This document shows positions 8,303 to 17,299 of a stretch of 64,000 nucleotides of DNA, one piece after another. The position numbers and the translations under genes were made by a program. How positions within the stretch are numbered: the first letter of the stretch is position 1; each line of letters opens with the position of its first letter. Below the pieces are notes generated by a model that saw only the letters and a list, made by a program, of their open reading frames with translations, was not told the origin of the DNA and did not search any database. The DNA lies in NCBI GenBank assembly GCA_014801075.1, contig JAAVEW010000011.1, positions 44,017 through 108,016 of the forward strand, written 5' to 3'. This stretch comes from Barnesiella sp. (lineage in GTDB: Bacteria; Bacteroidota; Bacteroidia; Bacteroidales; Muribaculaceae).

Positions 8303-10306
8303 TTACTTTGTCAGGGGGGAGTAGTCGCGGGAGTAGCGGAGCATTTGGGGGATGTATTCCTCGGTGTAGTCGATGGTTACGTCGGTTACGTTGCCGTCAG
8401 CGTCAAACACGGGGGTGTAGACGGGGTTGACGAAGCCTTTGTAGGGAGCGATGTTGAGATGGGCGTAGCGGTCGAGGACTTCCTGATGGAGTTTGGGGTC
8501 AACCTTTACTGCGTATTTCTCAACGAGGTCGCGGCCTGCTTCGTAGTCGCCCTCGCTCTTGATGCGCTGTATCTCGCCGAGGAGCTGACCGAAGAGCTCG
8601 CGCAGACGGGGATAATCGTTGATTTTGATAAATGTCTTGCCGTCGATGTTGACAAGCTCGATTACGTTCTCGTCGCGACCATGCTCGTAGGCCCACTCAG
8701 CGATGAGTTTGCGGTTGCGCATGTGCGCTTCCTCCACGTCCTTGCCCGGCTCGATGCGCATGAGCTGAGTCATCATACCGTTGAGTATATACTTGTAATA
8801 CTCTGCTTTGTAGGCATCGGGGTTATCGAGAAGTCCGAGCTCGAGAAGTTTCGGGTCGGCGAGGTAGTAGAGCGCGAAGAGGTCGGCACGGGTTTCCTCA
8901 AGGGTAGAACCGTGGGCCTTGAGCGCATCGGGGTCAACGCCGGGGAGCAGACGGCCCGAACCGTGGCCGAGACACTCGTGGAGGTCGGTGTGGAGATTGT
9001 CGGTGATGAAGAGATAGTCGTCGAGCAGCTTGCGGGTGGGCTCGTCGATAACGAACTCTTCGTTGAAACCGCTGCCGTGCGAGGCCTCGTCGTAAGCCTG
9101 GGTAATATTCTCGAGAGTCACTGATTTCGAACCGTGAGCGGCGCGTATCCAGTTGGCATTGGGGAGGTTGATACCGATAGGTGTAGCAGGATAAGAGTCA
9201 CCGGCAAGGATAGCGGCAGTGATAACCTTTGCTGTAACGCCTTTCACCTCGTCCTTGCGGAAACGGGGATCGACGGGCGAATGTTCCTCAAACCATTTGG
9301 CATTGGAACTCAGCGCCTCGGTGCGATGCGAAGCCTCGTTGTTCTTGAAGTTGACGATTGATTCCCATGAGCCGGTCATGCCGAGGGGGTCACCGTAGCT
9401 TTCGATGAAGCCGTTGATGAAGTCGACCTGCGAGTCGGTATCTTCAACCCAGAGAATAGAATAGTCATCGAAAGTGGCGAGGTCGCCGGTGGTGTAGAAG
9501 TCGATAAGACGGTCGATAACAGCGCCCTGCTTGTCGTTTTCGGCATACTGACGGGCCTTTTTCAGGTTGTCGACTATGCGCACTATTGCGTCGGAATAAA
9601 TGCCGCCTACGCGATAGGGCTGCTCGGTCACCTTGCCGTCAACCATAGCCACACGGGTGTTGAGACCGTAGGAAATGGGATTGACTATCGTAGTGTCCTT
9701 CAACGCGTTATAGTAGTCCTCGACCTGTTTCTGAGTCACACCCTCATAGAGGTTGTTGGCCGAAGTGACGATAAGGTCCTCACCCTCAGCCTGATTGACA
9801 CGTTTTGCCATCACACTGGGGTCGAATATAACCTTACAGAGCATATCGAGCTCGGCCGGCTGCTTGTCGGCGGGAAGTTTGGAAACCTCGTAGCGGAGGA
9901 ACGACTCATCAAATTCGGGCACGAACTTGTCCATCGAGTAGTGGTGATGGATACCGTTGCCAAACCATATCTGCTTCAGATACTTTTCCAGCGCCTTGTA
10001 CTGACGCGACTCCTTGTTGCCGGAGTAATTGGTATATACATTCTCAATGAGCTGACGCACAGGGAGATTGTAGCGTCCGTTCTGGTCCCAGAGAATATCA
10101 CGGCCGGCGAGAGCTGCCTCGGTCAGATAATAGACGAGAGCTTTCTGTCGGGGTGTAAGTTTTTCAAAGTCAGGCACTTTGTAGCGAAGCACCTCGATGT
10201 CGGCAAAATTGTCGACCACGTAATTGAAATCGCTGTTGTCTTTAGCCATTGCTGAAAGGGTTGCGGCGGCGATGATGGCACCGGCCGCCATATATTTGAT
10301 TTTCAT
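8303..10306 (-). CDS. Dipeptidyl-peptidase III-type metallopeptidase (family M49), exported
   Basis: 667 aa. The first 22 residues form a signal peptide (MKIKYMAAGAIIAAATLSAMA), so the enzyme is predicted periplasmic or outer-membrane associated. The M49 zinc signature HECLGH is at residues 443-448 (Zn ligands H443 and H448, catalytic E444). The second motif EETRAD is at 470-475 and supplies the third ligand. M49 enzymes release dipeptides from peptide N-termini; the length fits the bacterial form. It starts 20 bases after the RlmI-like gene ends and probably belongs to the ispC-rseP-rlmI-M49 transcript. Its last 61 codons are duplicated at 6422-6606 on the far side of an AT-rich insertion, so this 3' end sits at a recombination junction. 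The reading frame is intact. Confidence 0.9.
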   Translation of the reverse strand: MKIKYMAAGAIIAAATLSAMAKDNSDFNYVVDNFADIEVLRYKVPDFEKLTPRQKALVYYLTEAALAGRDILWDQNGRYNLPVRQLIENVYTNYSGNKESRQYKALEKYLKQIWFGNGIHHHYSMDKFVPEFDESFLRYEVSKLPADKQPAELDMLCKVIFDPSVMAKRVNQAEGEDLIVTSANNLYEGVTQKQVEDYYNALKDTTIVNPISYGLNTRVAMVDGKVTEQPYRVGGIYSDAIVRIVDNLKKARQYAENDKQGAVIDRLIDFYTTGDLATFDDYSILWVEDTDSQVDFINGFIESYGDPLGMTGSWESIVNFKNNEASHRTEALSSNAKWFEEHSPVDPRFRKDEVKGVTAKVITAAILAGDSYPATPIGINLPNANWIRAAHGSKSVTLENITQAYDEASHGSGFNEEFVIDEPTRKLLDDYLFITDNLHTDLHECLGHGSGRLLPGVDPDALKAHGSTLEETRADLFALYYLADPKLLELGLLDNPDAYKAEYYKYILNGMMTQLMRIEPGKDVEEAHMRNRKLIAEWAYEHGRDENVIELVNIDGKTFIKINDYPRLRELFGQLLGEIQRIKSEGDYEAGRDLVEKYAVKVDPKLHQEVLDRYAHLNIAPYKGFVNPVYTPVFDADGNVTDVTIDYTEEYIPQMLRYSRDYSPLTK

Positions 10307-10326
10307 ATCTATATAATATAATGGTA

Positions 10327-11514
10327 TTACTCTACATAGAGGACGAGACCCTTCAGATATTCGCCTTCAGGGTGATAGATGTTGACGGGATGGTCGGCGG
10401 GCTGGGTCAATTGCTTGATGATGCGCACGCGACGTCCCGTCTGCGCTGCAGCCGAGAAAACGGCGAGGCGGAACTGCTCGCGGCTCACGGCCTGCGAACA
10501 GGAGAACGTGAACAGTATGCCGCCGGGGGCTATCTTTTCAAACGCTTTGGCATTGAGTCGCTGATAGCCGCGCAGGGCGTTGCGCAGCGCCGAGCGGTGT
10601 TTTGCGAATGCCGGGGGGTCGAGGATTATGAGGTCATGTTCGCCCGAAGCCATGTTGTCAAGATACTTGAATGCGTCCTCGGCAAGCGCCTCATGACGGT
10701 TGTCATCGGGGAAATTAAGGCTTATGTTGGCCGAAGTCAGGGCAATAGCCTTGGCCGACGAGTCGACCGAGACTACGCGGCGTGCGCCTCCGCGCATGGC
10801 ATAGACCGAGAAACCGCCCGTGTAGCAGAACATGTTGAGCACCGAACGCCCTTCCGAGAAACTTTCGAGAAGAGCGCGATTGTCACGCTGGTCAACGAAG
10901 AAACCTGTCTTTTGACCTTTCAGCCAGTCAATGTGGAAGTTAAGGCCGTTTTCGGTGGCGATGTTGGTATCGAAACCGCCTACGAGATACTCGTTGACGG
11001 GGTCGAGACGTGCTTTGTAGGGGAGCGTTGTTTCCGACTTGTAGTAGACGTTGGCCACTTCAAGGTCGTCAAGCTCGGTGAGCGCCATCGCTATGATGTC
11101 GCGACAATAGTGCATACCGGGGCTATGAGCCTGCACTACAGCAGTTTTACCATAGATATCAACCACGAGGCCGGGGAGGAAATCACCCTCGCCGTGAACC
11201 AGACGGTAGGCATCATTGTCGGGGCGGTCGAGTTTCAGCGCGCGGCGGAGAGCCAGCGCCTCGGTGAGACGTCGTGCAAAAAACGCCTTATCAATCTGAG
11301 TATCAGCAAAGTCAAGTATTCTGACCGCGATACTGCCTATCTGATAGTGTCCTACGCCGATAAATCGACCGTCGGAGGCCACGACAGCAACCACGTCGCC
11401 TTCCTCAACCGAGGGGGGGACGGCAGTCAGCGCGCCTGAAAATACCCAGGGGTGGAAACGGTCGAGCGACTCCTCTTTGCCGCGTCGCAGAGTGAACACT
11501 GCTCTTTCTTTCAT
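10327..11514 (-). CDS. RlmI-like 23S rRNA (cytosine-C5) methyltransferase
   Basis: 395 aa from ATG 11514; a TTG nine bases upstream is less likely. The N-terminal PUA-like domain (about 1-75, RFHPWVFSGAL) precedes a central EEHY-like part and a Rossmann SAM-dependent methyltransferase domain with VLNMFCYTGGFSVYAM, VVSVDSSAKA and LIILDPPAFAK (the catalytic-loop motif). C-terminal FSCSQAVSREQF agrees with the RlmI/YccW family, which methylates C1962 of 23S rRNA in E. coli. It is downstream of rseP with a 74-base spacer full of degenerate AAGTAACTGAA-type repeats, and upstream of the M49 gene. Family assignment is firm; the exact RNA position is inferred. Confidence 0.85.
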   Translation of the reverse strand: MKERAVFTLRRGKEESLDRFHPWVFSGALTAVPPSVEEGDVVAVVASDGRFIGVGHYQIGSIAVRILDFADTQIDKAFFARRLTEALALRRALKLDRPDNDAYRLVHGEGDFLPGLVVDIYGKTAVVQAHSPGMHYCRDIIAMALTELDDLEVANVYYKSETTLPYKARLDPVNEYLVGGFDTNIATENGLNFHIDWLKGQKTGFFVDQRDNRALLESFSEGRSVLNMFCYTGGFSVYAMRGGARRVVSVDSSAKAIALTSANISLNFPDDNRHEALAEDAFKYLDNMASGEHDLIILDPPAFAKHRSALRNALRGYQRLNAKAFEKIAPGGILFTFSCSQAVSREQFRLAVFSAAAQTGRRVRIIKQLTQPADHPVNIYHPEGEYLKGLVLYVE

Positions 11515-11523
11515 AATTGTCAA

Positions 11524-11595
11524 TTCAGTTTATGGGGTTCAATCACTTATGTGAAAAGTGGTTCAGTTACTTAAATATAGAGATTCAATTACTTG
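11524..11595 (-). repeat. Degenerate tandem TTCARTTACTTA repeats upstream of the RlmI-like gene
   Basis: Plus-strand copies: TTCAGTTTA (11524-11532), TTCAATCACTTA (11538-11549), TTCAGTTACTTA (11562-11573) and TTCAATTACTTG (11584-11595), spaced 14-24 bases. On the transcribed strand they read as TAAGTAACTGAA-like motifs. The last overlaps the rseP stop codon. Confidence 0.7.
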
Positions 11596-12947
11596 AATAT
11601 AAATCGGTAGATATCGTTGCCGTTGGCGTAGAGCAGCAGGGCGAGCAGGAAGAACATGCCGCACACCTGCGCGCGCTCAAGAAACTTCTCGGAGGGTTTG
11701 CGGCGTGTGATAATCTCCCACAGCACGAAGAGCACGTGGCCGCCATCGAGCGCCGGAATGGGGAGTATGTTCATGAACGCCAGGATGATAGAGAGGAATG
11801 CCGCCATCTCCCAGAATGTGCGCCAGTCCCACTTCGGGGGGAAGAGGCTGCCGATAGCGCCGAAACCGCCTATCTGCGATGCTCCGGACTTGGTGAACAG
11901 CAGTTTGAGCGACGACACGTATGTAACTAACTGATTGGCACCGTCGGAGATACCTTTGGGAACAGCCTGCAGCAGATTGTATTTGATGATTTCCACGTCA
12001 TATATTTCGTGGAACTGCTTGAGACCGAAGCCGAGTTTGCCATCCTCGGGGACTGCTTTGAGGATTGTCTCCTGACCGTCACGTATCACTTTGAGTTCCA
12101 CCTCTTTATCGGAATTGGCCTGCAACTCGCGGGTCAGTTCGGTAAACGATGGAGTGGGCACACCGTCGATAGCCACGATATGGTCATTCTCCTGCAATCC
12201 GGCCTTCGAGGCGGGAGAGCCGCCGTTGACCTGCTTTACTAACACCGGCAAGCGGTACTCGAAAAATCCGTTTTCAAGCGAAGTTGCGAAGTTGGCGGGA
12301 TTGTGGATGACAGTGTCACGGCCGTCGCGACGCACCGTAACGTCCTTAGCCATAGCCACCACAAGAATATTGTCACGGTCCTTGGCCTCAACCGGTTTGC
12401 CGTCGGCCAGAAGTATGATGTCACCATCCTTGTAACCGGCCTGATGCGCTTCCTCGCTGAAGTTCATACCGGCGAAGGCATTCTCGTAGGGGATGGAGCG
12501 GTCGCCCCAGTACCATGCGATACCAATGTAGATGATGCAGGCGAGAATGAAGTTGAACAGCACACCGCCCACCATCACGAGCAGACGCTGATAGGCAGGA
12601 CGCGAGCGGAACTCGTCGGGCTTGGCCGGCTGGTTCATCTGCTCCTTGTCCATCGACTCGTCAATCATGCCGGCTATCTTGCAGTAGCCGCCTAAGGGCA
12701 CCCAGCCGATACCATACTCGGTGTCGCGCCACGAAGCTTTTTCGCGGCCATCCTTGGTAACCTTACGTTTTGCGGGGGCCTTCGGTTTCCACTTCACGAG
12801 CGAGAACCAGGGATTGAAGAAGAGATAGAATTTCTCAACACGTATGCCGAACACGCGGGCAAAGAAATAGTGTCCGAACTCATGCACGATGACCAGCAAC
12901 GCGAGTGCCAGAATCAACTGTGCGGCTTTAATCAAAAATGTTTCCAA
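11589..12947 (-). CDS. rseP: Site-2 intramembrane zinc protease RseP
   Basis: 452 aa. The active-site HEFGH is at residues 22-26 in the first membrane helix (zinc ligands H22 and H26, E23 catalytic). The C-terminal NILPIPALDGGH motif supplies the Asp ligand. Between them lie periplasmic PDZ-like regions (GYKDGDIILLADGKPV and KAGLQENDHIVAIDGVP). The family cleaves anti-sigma factors and signal-peptide remnants within the inner membrane. It follows ispC by 56 bases, an arrangement common in Bacteroidota, and precedes the RlmI-like gene. Confidence 0.93.
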   Translation of the reverse strand: METFLIKAAQLILALALLVIVHEFGHYFFARVFGIRVEKFYLFFNPWFSLVKWKPKAPAKRKVTKDGREKASWRDTEYGIGWVPLGGYCKIAGMIDESMDKEQMNQPAKPDEFRSRPAYQRLLVMVGGVLFNFILACIIYIGIAWYWGDRSIPYENAFAGMNFSEEAHQAGYKDGDIILLADGKPVEAKDRDNILVVAMAKDVTVRRDGRDTVIHNPANFATSLENGFFEYRLPVLVKQVNGGSPASKAGLQENDHIVAIDGVPTPSFTELTRELQANSDKEVELKVIRDGQETILKAVPEDGKLGFGLKQFHEIYDVEIIKYNLLQAVPKGISDGANQLVTYVSSLKLLFTKSGASQIGGFGAIGSLFPPKWDWRTFWEMAAFLSIILAFMNILPIPALDGGHVLFVLWEIITRRKPSEKFLERAQVCGMFFLLALLLYANGNDIYRFIFK

Positions 12948-13003
12948 TTGGGTTTATCTTTATGTGTTGTTGATTGATTGTTTATCAGTAATATGCGACC
13001 GAT

Positions 13004-14173
13004 TCACCTGCGTCGGCGGGCCACAGAGGCCTCGGCGCGGGCGCGGGCCTCGTCGTTGGATGCCACATAGTCCTCATAGCGCGGACGGGCAGTGAACGGC
13101 ACGGCGGCAAGCGTCTCCTCTATGAGGTCGTAGATGTCATTGAAGCGGATGTGACCCTGCAGGAATGCGCTGACTGCTATCTCGTTGGCGGCATTGATTA
13201 CGCACGCTGTGTTGCCGCCTTGCTGCAACGCGTAGTGGCCGAGCTTGATAGCGGGGAAGCGGTTGCTGTCGGGGGTCTCGAAGGTGAGCTGCGCGCAGCG
13301 TTCGAGCGTGAGGGGGGCGTCGGCTGTCACCAGACGCGAAGCGTCGCCGAGGGCATAGCGGATAGGCAGACGCATGTCGGGCACGCCCAACTGCGCTTTC
13401 ACCGAACCGTCAACAAACTCCACCATCGAATGCACTATCGACTGAGGGTGAACAATCGGGGTAATCTTTTCACCGGGAATGTCAAAGAGCCATCGGGCCT
13501 CGATTATCTCGAAAGCCTTGTTCATCATTGTGGCCGAGTCGATTGTGATTTTCGCGCCCATGCTCCAGTTGGGATGCTTGAGGGCGTCGGCCGCAGTGGC
13601 TTCGGCGATGCGTTCGGCAGTGAAAGTGCGGAACGGGCCTCCGGAGGCGGTGATGATAAGACGGCGCACATCGTCGCGGTCCTCCCCCGCGAGACACTGG
13701 TGAATGGCCGAGTGCTCCGAATCGACGGGAAGCATGCGCGATTGTGACTTCTGCAAGGCGGCGGTCACTATATCGCCGGCCACAACGAGCGTTTCCTTGT
13801 TGGCGAGCGCTATATCCTTGCCGGCGGCGATGGCACGCAGCGTGGGAGCGAGGCCGCTGTAGCCCACGGTTGCGGTCACCACGCAGTCAAACGTGTCGCG
13901 CTCCATGGCGTCGGCTATCGCTTCGCTTCCGCAGGCGGTGGCAATGCCGAGCGGTTCGAGGGCGTCCTTGAGTTTCCAGTATTTCGAAGTGTCTGCGATA
14001 ATCGCCATCGACGGGCGCCATTTCGCGGCCTGCTGTATCAGCGTGTCCACTTTGCTGCCAGCTATGAGCATATCCACCTTGAATCGTTCGGGATAATGCG
14101 ATATGACATCAAGTGTCTGAGTGCCTATCGAACCGGTAGAACCGAGTATCGCAATACGTTTTTGCTGTTTCAT
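13004..14173 (-). CDS. ispC: 1-deoxy-D-xylulose 5-phosphate reductoisomerase
   Basis: 389 aa from ATG 14173, chosen because it places the NADPH-binding GSTGSIG at residues 11-17; a TTG 33 bases upstream would add an unneeded leader. LPVDSEHSAIHQ and the ASGGPF and NWSMG motifs are those of DXR, which converts DXP to 2-C-methylerythritol 4-phosphate in the non-mevalonate isoprenoid pathway. Length is normal. It heads the ispC-rseP-rlmI-M49 gene run and has a promoter box at 14211-14218. Cytosolic. Confidence 0.95.
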   Translation of the reverse strand: MKQQKRIAILGSTGSIGTQTLDVISHYPERFKVDMLIAGSKVDTLIQQAAKWRPSMAIIADTSKYWKLKDALEPLGIATACGSEAIADAMERDTFDCVVTATVGYSGLAPTLRAIAAGKDIALANKETLVVAGDIVTAALQKSQSRMLPVDSEHSAIHQCLAGEDRDDVRRLIITASGGPFRTFTAERIAEATAADALKHPNWSMGAKITIDSATMMNKAFEIIEARWLFDIPGEKITPIVHPQSIVHSMVEFVDGSVKAQLGVPDMRLPIRYALGDASRLVTADAPLTLERCAQLTFETPDSNRFPAIKLGHYALQQGGNTACVINAANEIAVSAFLQGHIRFNDIYDLIEETLAAVPFTARPRYEDYVASNDEARARAEASVARRRR

Positions 14174-14210
14174 TTGAGAAGAAAAAATGTTTACACTATT
14201 TTTCAATCTA

Positions 14211-14218
14211 CAAATTTA
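14211..14218 (-). promoter_or_regulatory. -7 box (TAAATTTG) upstream of ispC
   Basis: On the reverse strand TAAATTTG lies 38 nt upstream of the ispC ATG, a suitable distance for a short leader. Confidence 0.55.
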
Positions 14219-14306
14219 ACATTTTTACTCCAATTGCACCAATTAAATAATGTAAAAACAAATCAACGGCGTTAGAAGAGTATTGGAATTTAACCAAAAC
14301 ACTATC

Positions 14307-15164
14307 TTAGAAGGGGATGTATTCGAGGGGTTTGAGGGCTTGGCCGTCGCGGCGGAGCTCGAAACGGAGGGGAGTTTTGTCGTCGTTCACGTAGCGGCCT
14401 ATGCGTGAGTCGGCATCAATGTTGACACCGGGACGGGTGAAGATGCGCGACAGTCCGCTGTAACGCGACAGATAGCCGTCGGGATGCTGGATTATAACCA
14501 CATAGCCGCCGTCGTCGCTGCGGTACTGGTCGACGACTGTGCCGCGATTTATGGCGTGGACGCCCGCGTCCTTATGCGTCACCTCAATAGTGGCAACCGT
14601 AGGGTCGTTGCCCACCGTCACCATCGCGTCCCTTACCGGCGAAACGAATAGCGGAGCTTCGGCAAGCAGTTCCTGGCGGTCATCGAGGTCGAAATTCTCG
14701 CGCTCGCTGTACATTCTCACAAACTCGCTCTCGGCCGCATTGCGACCGATAAGCGCCACGGTATCAGCCTTTACGGCCGACGCCGAGTCAGCCGGCACAT
14801 CTACCACTACCATCATGCTGTCGGGCGACACGCTGCCTGTCATGATACCCGCCACGTTGTCGAGATACTTGCCGTAGATGTCGAGGCGCGCGGCCAGCGA
14901 GTCGGCGCGCTCATCGACCTGCATCAGGTGGTAGCGCTGGCTGCCCGAAAGGTAGCCGGGGAGAAACGTGCGCAGCGGCGTCAGCGATATCAGCATCACG
15001 CCGCCGCTGAATATAGCCAGCACGGCCACCGTGATAAGCAGTATCAGACTCTTACGGCCCATTTTCACTGTCCACAGGCGGTTGAGACTATTCTCGTTGT
15101 AAAGCGAAAGACGATACCTTTTCGGTGTCTTGAATCTAATATTATGACGTTTTTGTTTCTCCAT
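14307..15164 (-). CDS. M23/LytM-like membrane protein with degenerate active site
   Basis: 285 aa. A cytosolic N-terminus (1-38) leads to one membrane helix (about 39-60), a coiled-coil-like segment and a C-terminal LytM fold (about 180-285). In active M23 peptidases the zinc ligands lie in HxxxD and HxH. Here the first motif is HAINRGT without the Asp, and the final HxH is replaced by RFEL. It is therefore probably not a peptidase but a regulator, as degenerate LytM proteins such as EnvC/NlpD activate amidases. The reverse-strand TAACTTTG box ends only four bases before the ATG, suggesting a leaderless transcript. It is divergent from the LysM gene; both may serve cell-wall assembly. Confidence 0.8.
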   Translation of the reverse strand: MEKQKRHNIRFKTPKRYRLSLYNENSLNRLWTVKMGRKSLILLITVAVLAIFSGGVMLISLTPLRTFLPGYLSGSQRYHLMQVDERADSLAARLDIYGKYLDNVAGIMTGSVSPDSMMVVVDVPADSASAVKADTVALIGRNAAESEFVRMYSERENFDLDDRQELLAEAPLFVSPVRDAMVTVGNDPTVATIEVTHKDAGVHAINRGTVVDQYRSDDGGYVVIIQHPDGYLSRYSGLSRIFTRPGVNIDADSRIGRYVNDDKTPLRFELRRDGQALKPLEYIPF

Positions 15165-15168
15165 GACA

Positions 15169-15176
15169 CAAAGTTA
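15169..15176 (-). promoter_or_regulatory. -7 box (TAACTTTG) next to the LytM-like start codon
   Basis: Reverse-strand TAACTTTG with only four bases between it and the ATG at 15162-15164. Transcription should start at or within the start codon. Confidence 0.6.
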
Positions 15177-15189
15177 ATAAAAAATATAT

Positions 15190-15197
15190 TAACTTTG
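15190..15197 (+). promoter_or_regulatory. -7 box (TAACTTTG) for the LysM gene
   Basis: TAACTTTG on the plus strand, back to back with the divergent box at 15169-15176; leader of about 105 nt to the ATG at 15310. AAACAGTTACTTA lies in that leader (15235-15247). Confidence 0.6.
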
Positions 15198-15309
15198 TCG
15201 GAGTTTGTTCATAACCGAATAATAAAATAATTTTAAACAGTTACTTAAGTAGCAGTTTATAAATATTGAACAGACAAAACGAAGTTATTTTTGAGATATA
15301 TTCCAATAT

Positions 15310-17250
15310 ATGACACTGATACATTCCATAAAAAGGGGTATGGCCGGAGCTGCCATCATGCTACTGACCTCAACGGCCGCCGCAGCGCTCGACCTCCCCG
15401 TCACCAATGTCAACGGTAAGGATTACTATTACTATGATGTTCAACCCAATGAGACACTCTTCTCGCTGTCACAGCGTCTGGGCATATCGCGCGACGAGAT
15501 TGTCAGCTACAATCCCGGAGTGGAGGGTGGTGTCAAGGCTTACACGCGCCTTTACTTCCCGGTAGAGTCAGGCCTCTCCACCATTGCCGACGGCGACAAC
15601 GCTTCGGCCACCCACACGGTGATGAAGGGCGAGACTCTCTATGGAATAGCCAAGAAATACGGTATCAGCATCGACCGCCTCATAGCCCTCAACCCGTCGG
15701 CACGCGACGGCATCAAGCCGGGCGAAGTGCTCACCGTCATGCAGCAGGAGATTGCTGAAACTCCCGCCGCTCCCGCCGCGACCAATGCCGGAGGCACCCA
15801 CACCATCGCTTCGGGTGAAACGCTCTACCGCATCGCGGTAAAGAACGGTATCACCGTTGACCAGCTGCTTGCCGCCAACCCCGGTCTCGATGCCTACAAT
15901 TATACCGAGGGAACGGTAATAGCCATCCCCTCCCCCGACAGTATCGTACCGGCAAGCAACGCCTCGTCACTGCGCGCCGAAGCCACCGAGGTGTCGGTCG
16001 ACAATCTCGCTTCGGCTACAAGAAGTGTCACTCCAGCCACGCCCGCAACTCCCGCCGCGCCGGTTGCCAATACCGCCGAGCGGACAGCGGCAGCCGATGT
16101 CGCCGACAATACCCCGGTCGTCAGCGAGGCTACCGTCGACGAGAGCGAGCGCGTCACACTTGCTCCCGAAGCCGTGCAGAAAGAGAGTTTCAACATCGCC
16201 GTCATGCTCCCCTTCAATCTCAGCGAGGAGACACCCGGCAAGGATGCCGAGAACTTCACGGAATTTTACCGCGGCTTCCTGCTCGCCGCACAGAATCTCG
16301 ACAAGAACGGTACGCCGGTCCACATCACCGCCTTCGACACAGCAGGTGGCATGGACACCGTGAAAAATCTTATGGGCCGCGAAGAGATGGCGCAGATGGA
16401 TGTATTCGTCACTCCCCCCGCAGCTGCCGAAATGGACTATATAGTATCGCAGATTGACGAGGACCGCCAGTTTGTGTTCAACAACTTCGCCGTGCGCAGC
16501 GAGTCATACAAGGACAACCCCAACGTGCTGCAGGCCAACATACCTCACACTATGATGTACAGCAAAGCTATCGACGCATTCCTCAGCGAGATGGCCGGCC
16601 GAACCCCCATATTCATACAGCGCATCGGCGCCACAGCCGACAAGGAGGAATTCACCTCCATGCTCAAAACGCAGCTTGCCGACCGCGGTATCGACTACAA
16701 GGAGATTACCTACAGCAACTCGCTCGACGCCGAAGACTTCGAGGATTTTGACATCACGCAGTCATACGTCATAGTGCCCCTCTCGGCATCGGCCAACGAG
16801 TTCAACAAGATAGTACCGCAAGCCAAGAAATTCAAGGAGTCGCTTGCGTCGCCCGACGGACTCGCCATGTTCGGTTACCCCGAGTGGCTGACATTCCGCG
16901 GCGAGCGTCAGGAGAGCCTCGGCGCACTCAACGCCACCATCTACTCCCGATTCTTCTACGACGACACCTACTATCCCGCGCGCCGCGTAGTCGAGGAGTA
17001 CCGCACCACCTATGGCCGCGAGATGAGCCCCGCCGTTCCTTCCCAGGCTCTTATGGGATATGATGTGGCTACCTACATCATCAACTCGCTGCGCAAGAAC
17101 AACGGCGACTACCACATAGAGAAACTTCCCTACGACGGATTGCAGAGTGACTTCATATTCTCCGACAGCGACTGTGAAGGACTCGTCAACACAGCCGTTG
17201 AAGTGATAAAATTCCGTGACGGAGGATTTACCGAGCACCGCCGTATATAA
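15310..17250 (+). CDS. LysM-repeat protein fused to a periplasmic-binding-protein-like domain
   Basis: 646 aa. A signal peptide (about 1-26) is followed by three LysM repeats (about 38-84, 101-144, 162-208; for example VMKGETLYGIAKKYGIS), which bind peptidoglycan. An Ala/Pro/Thr-rich linker (about 210-290) leads to a type-I periplasmic-binding fold (about 295-646, FNIAVMLPF, FYRGFLLAAQNL). This architecture is common in Bacteroidota and recalls LpoA-type activators that join a binding-protein fold to cell-wall synthesis; the role here is inferred. It lies 50 bases upstream of the PorT-like barrel gene, probably in one transcript, and is divergent from the degenerate LytM gene. Confidence 0.8.
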   Translation: MTLIHSIKRGMAGAAIMLLTSTAAAALDLPVTNVNGKDYYYYDVQPNETLFSLSQRLGISRDEIVSYNPGVEGGVKAYTRLYFPVESGLSTIADGDNASATHTVMKGETLYGIAKKYGISIDRLIALNPSARDGIKPGEVLTVMQQEIAETPAAPAATNAGGTHTIASGETLYRIAVKNGITVDQLLAANPGLDAYNYTEGTVIAIPSPDSIVPASNASSLRAEATEVSVDNLASATRSVTPATPATPAAPVANTAERTAAADVADNTPVVSEATVDESERVTLAPEAVQKESFNIAVMLPFNLSEETPGKDAENFTEFYRGFLLAAQNLDKNGTPVHITAFDTAGGMDTVKNLMGREEMAQMDVFVTPPAAAEMDYIVSQIDEDRQFVFNNFAVRSESYKDNPNVLQANIPHTMMYSKAIDAFLSEMAGRTPIFIQRIGATADKEEFTSMLKTQLADRGIDYKEITYSNSLDAEDFEDFDITQSYVIVPLSASANEFNKIVPQAKKFKESLASPDGLAMFGYPEWLTFRGERQESLGALNATIYSRFFYDDTYYPARRVVEEYRTTYGREMSPAVPSQALMGYDVATYIINSLRKNNGDYHIEKLPYDGLQSDFIFSDSDCEGLVNTAVEVIKFRDGGFTEHRRI

Positions 17251-17299
17251 GAGTATGTTCTATTTTTTAATTTAAAAGTAAAGTTACTTATTAATTAAG

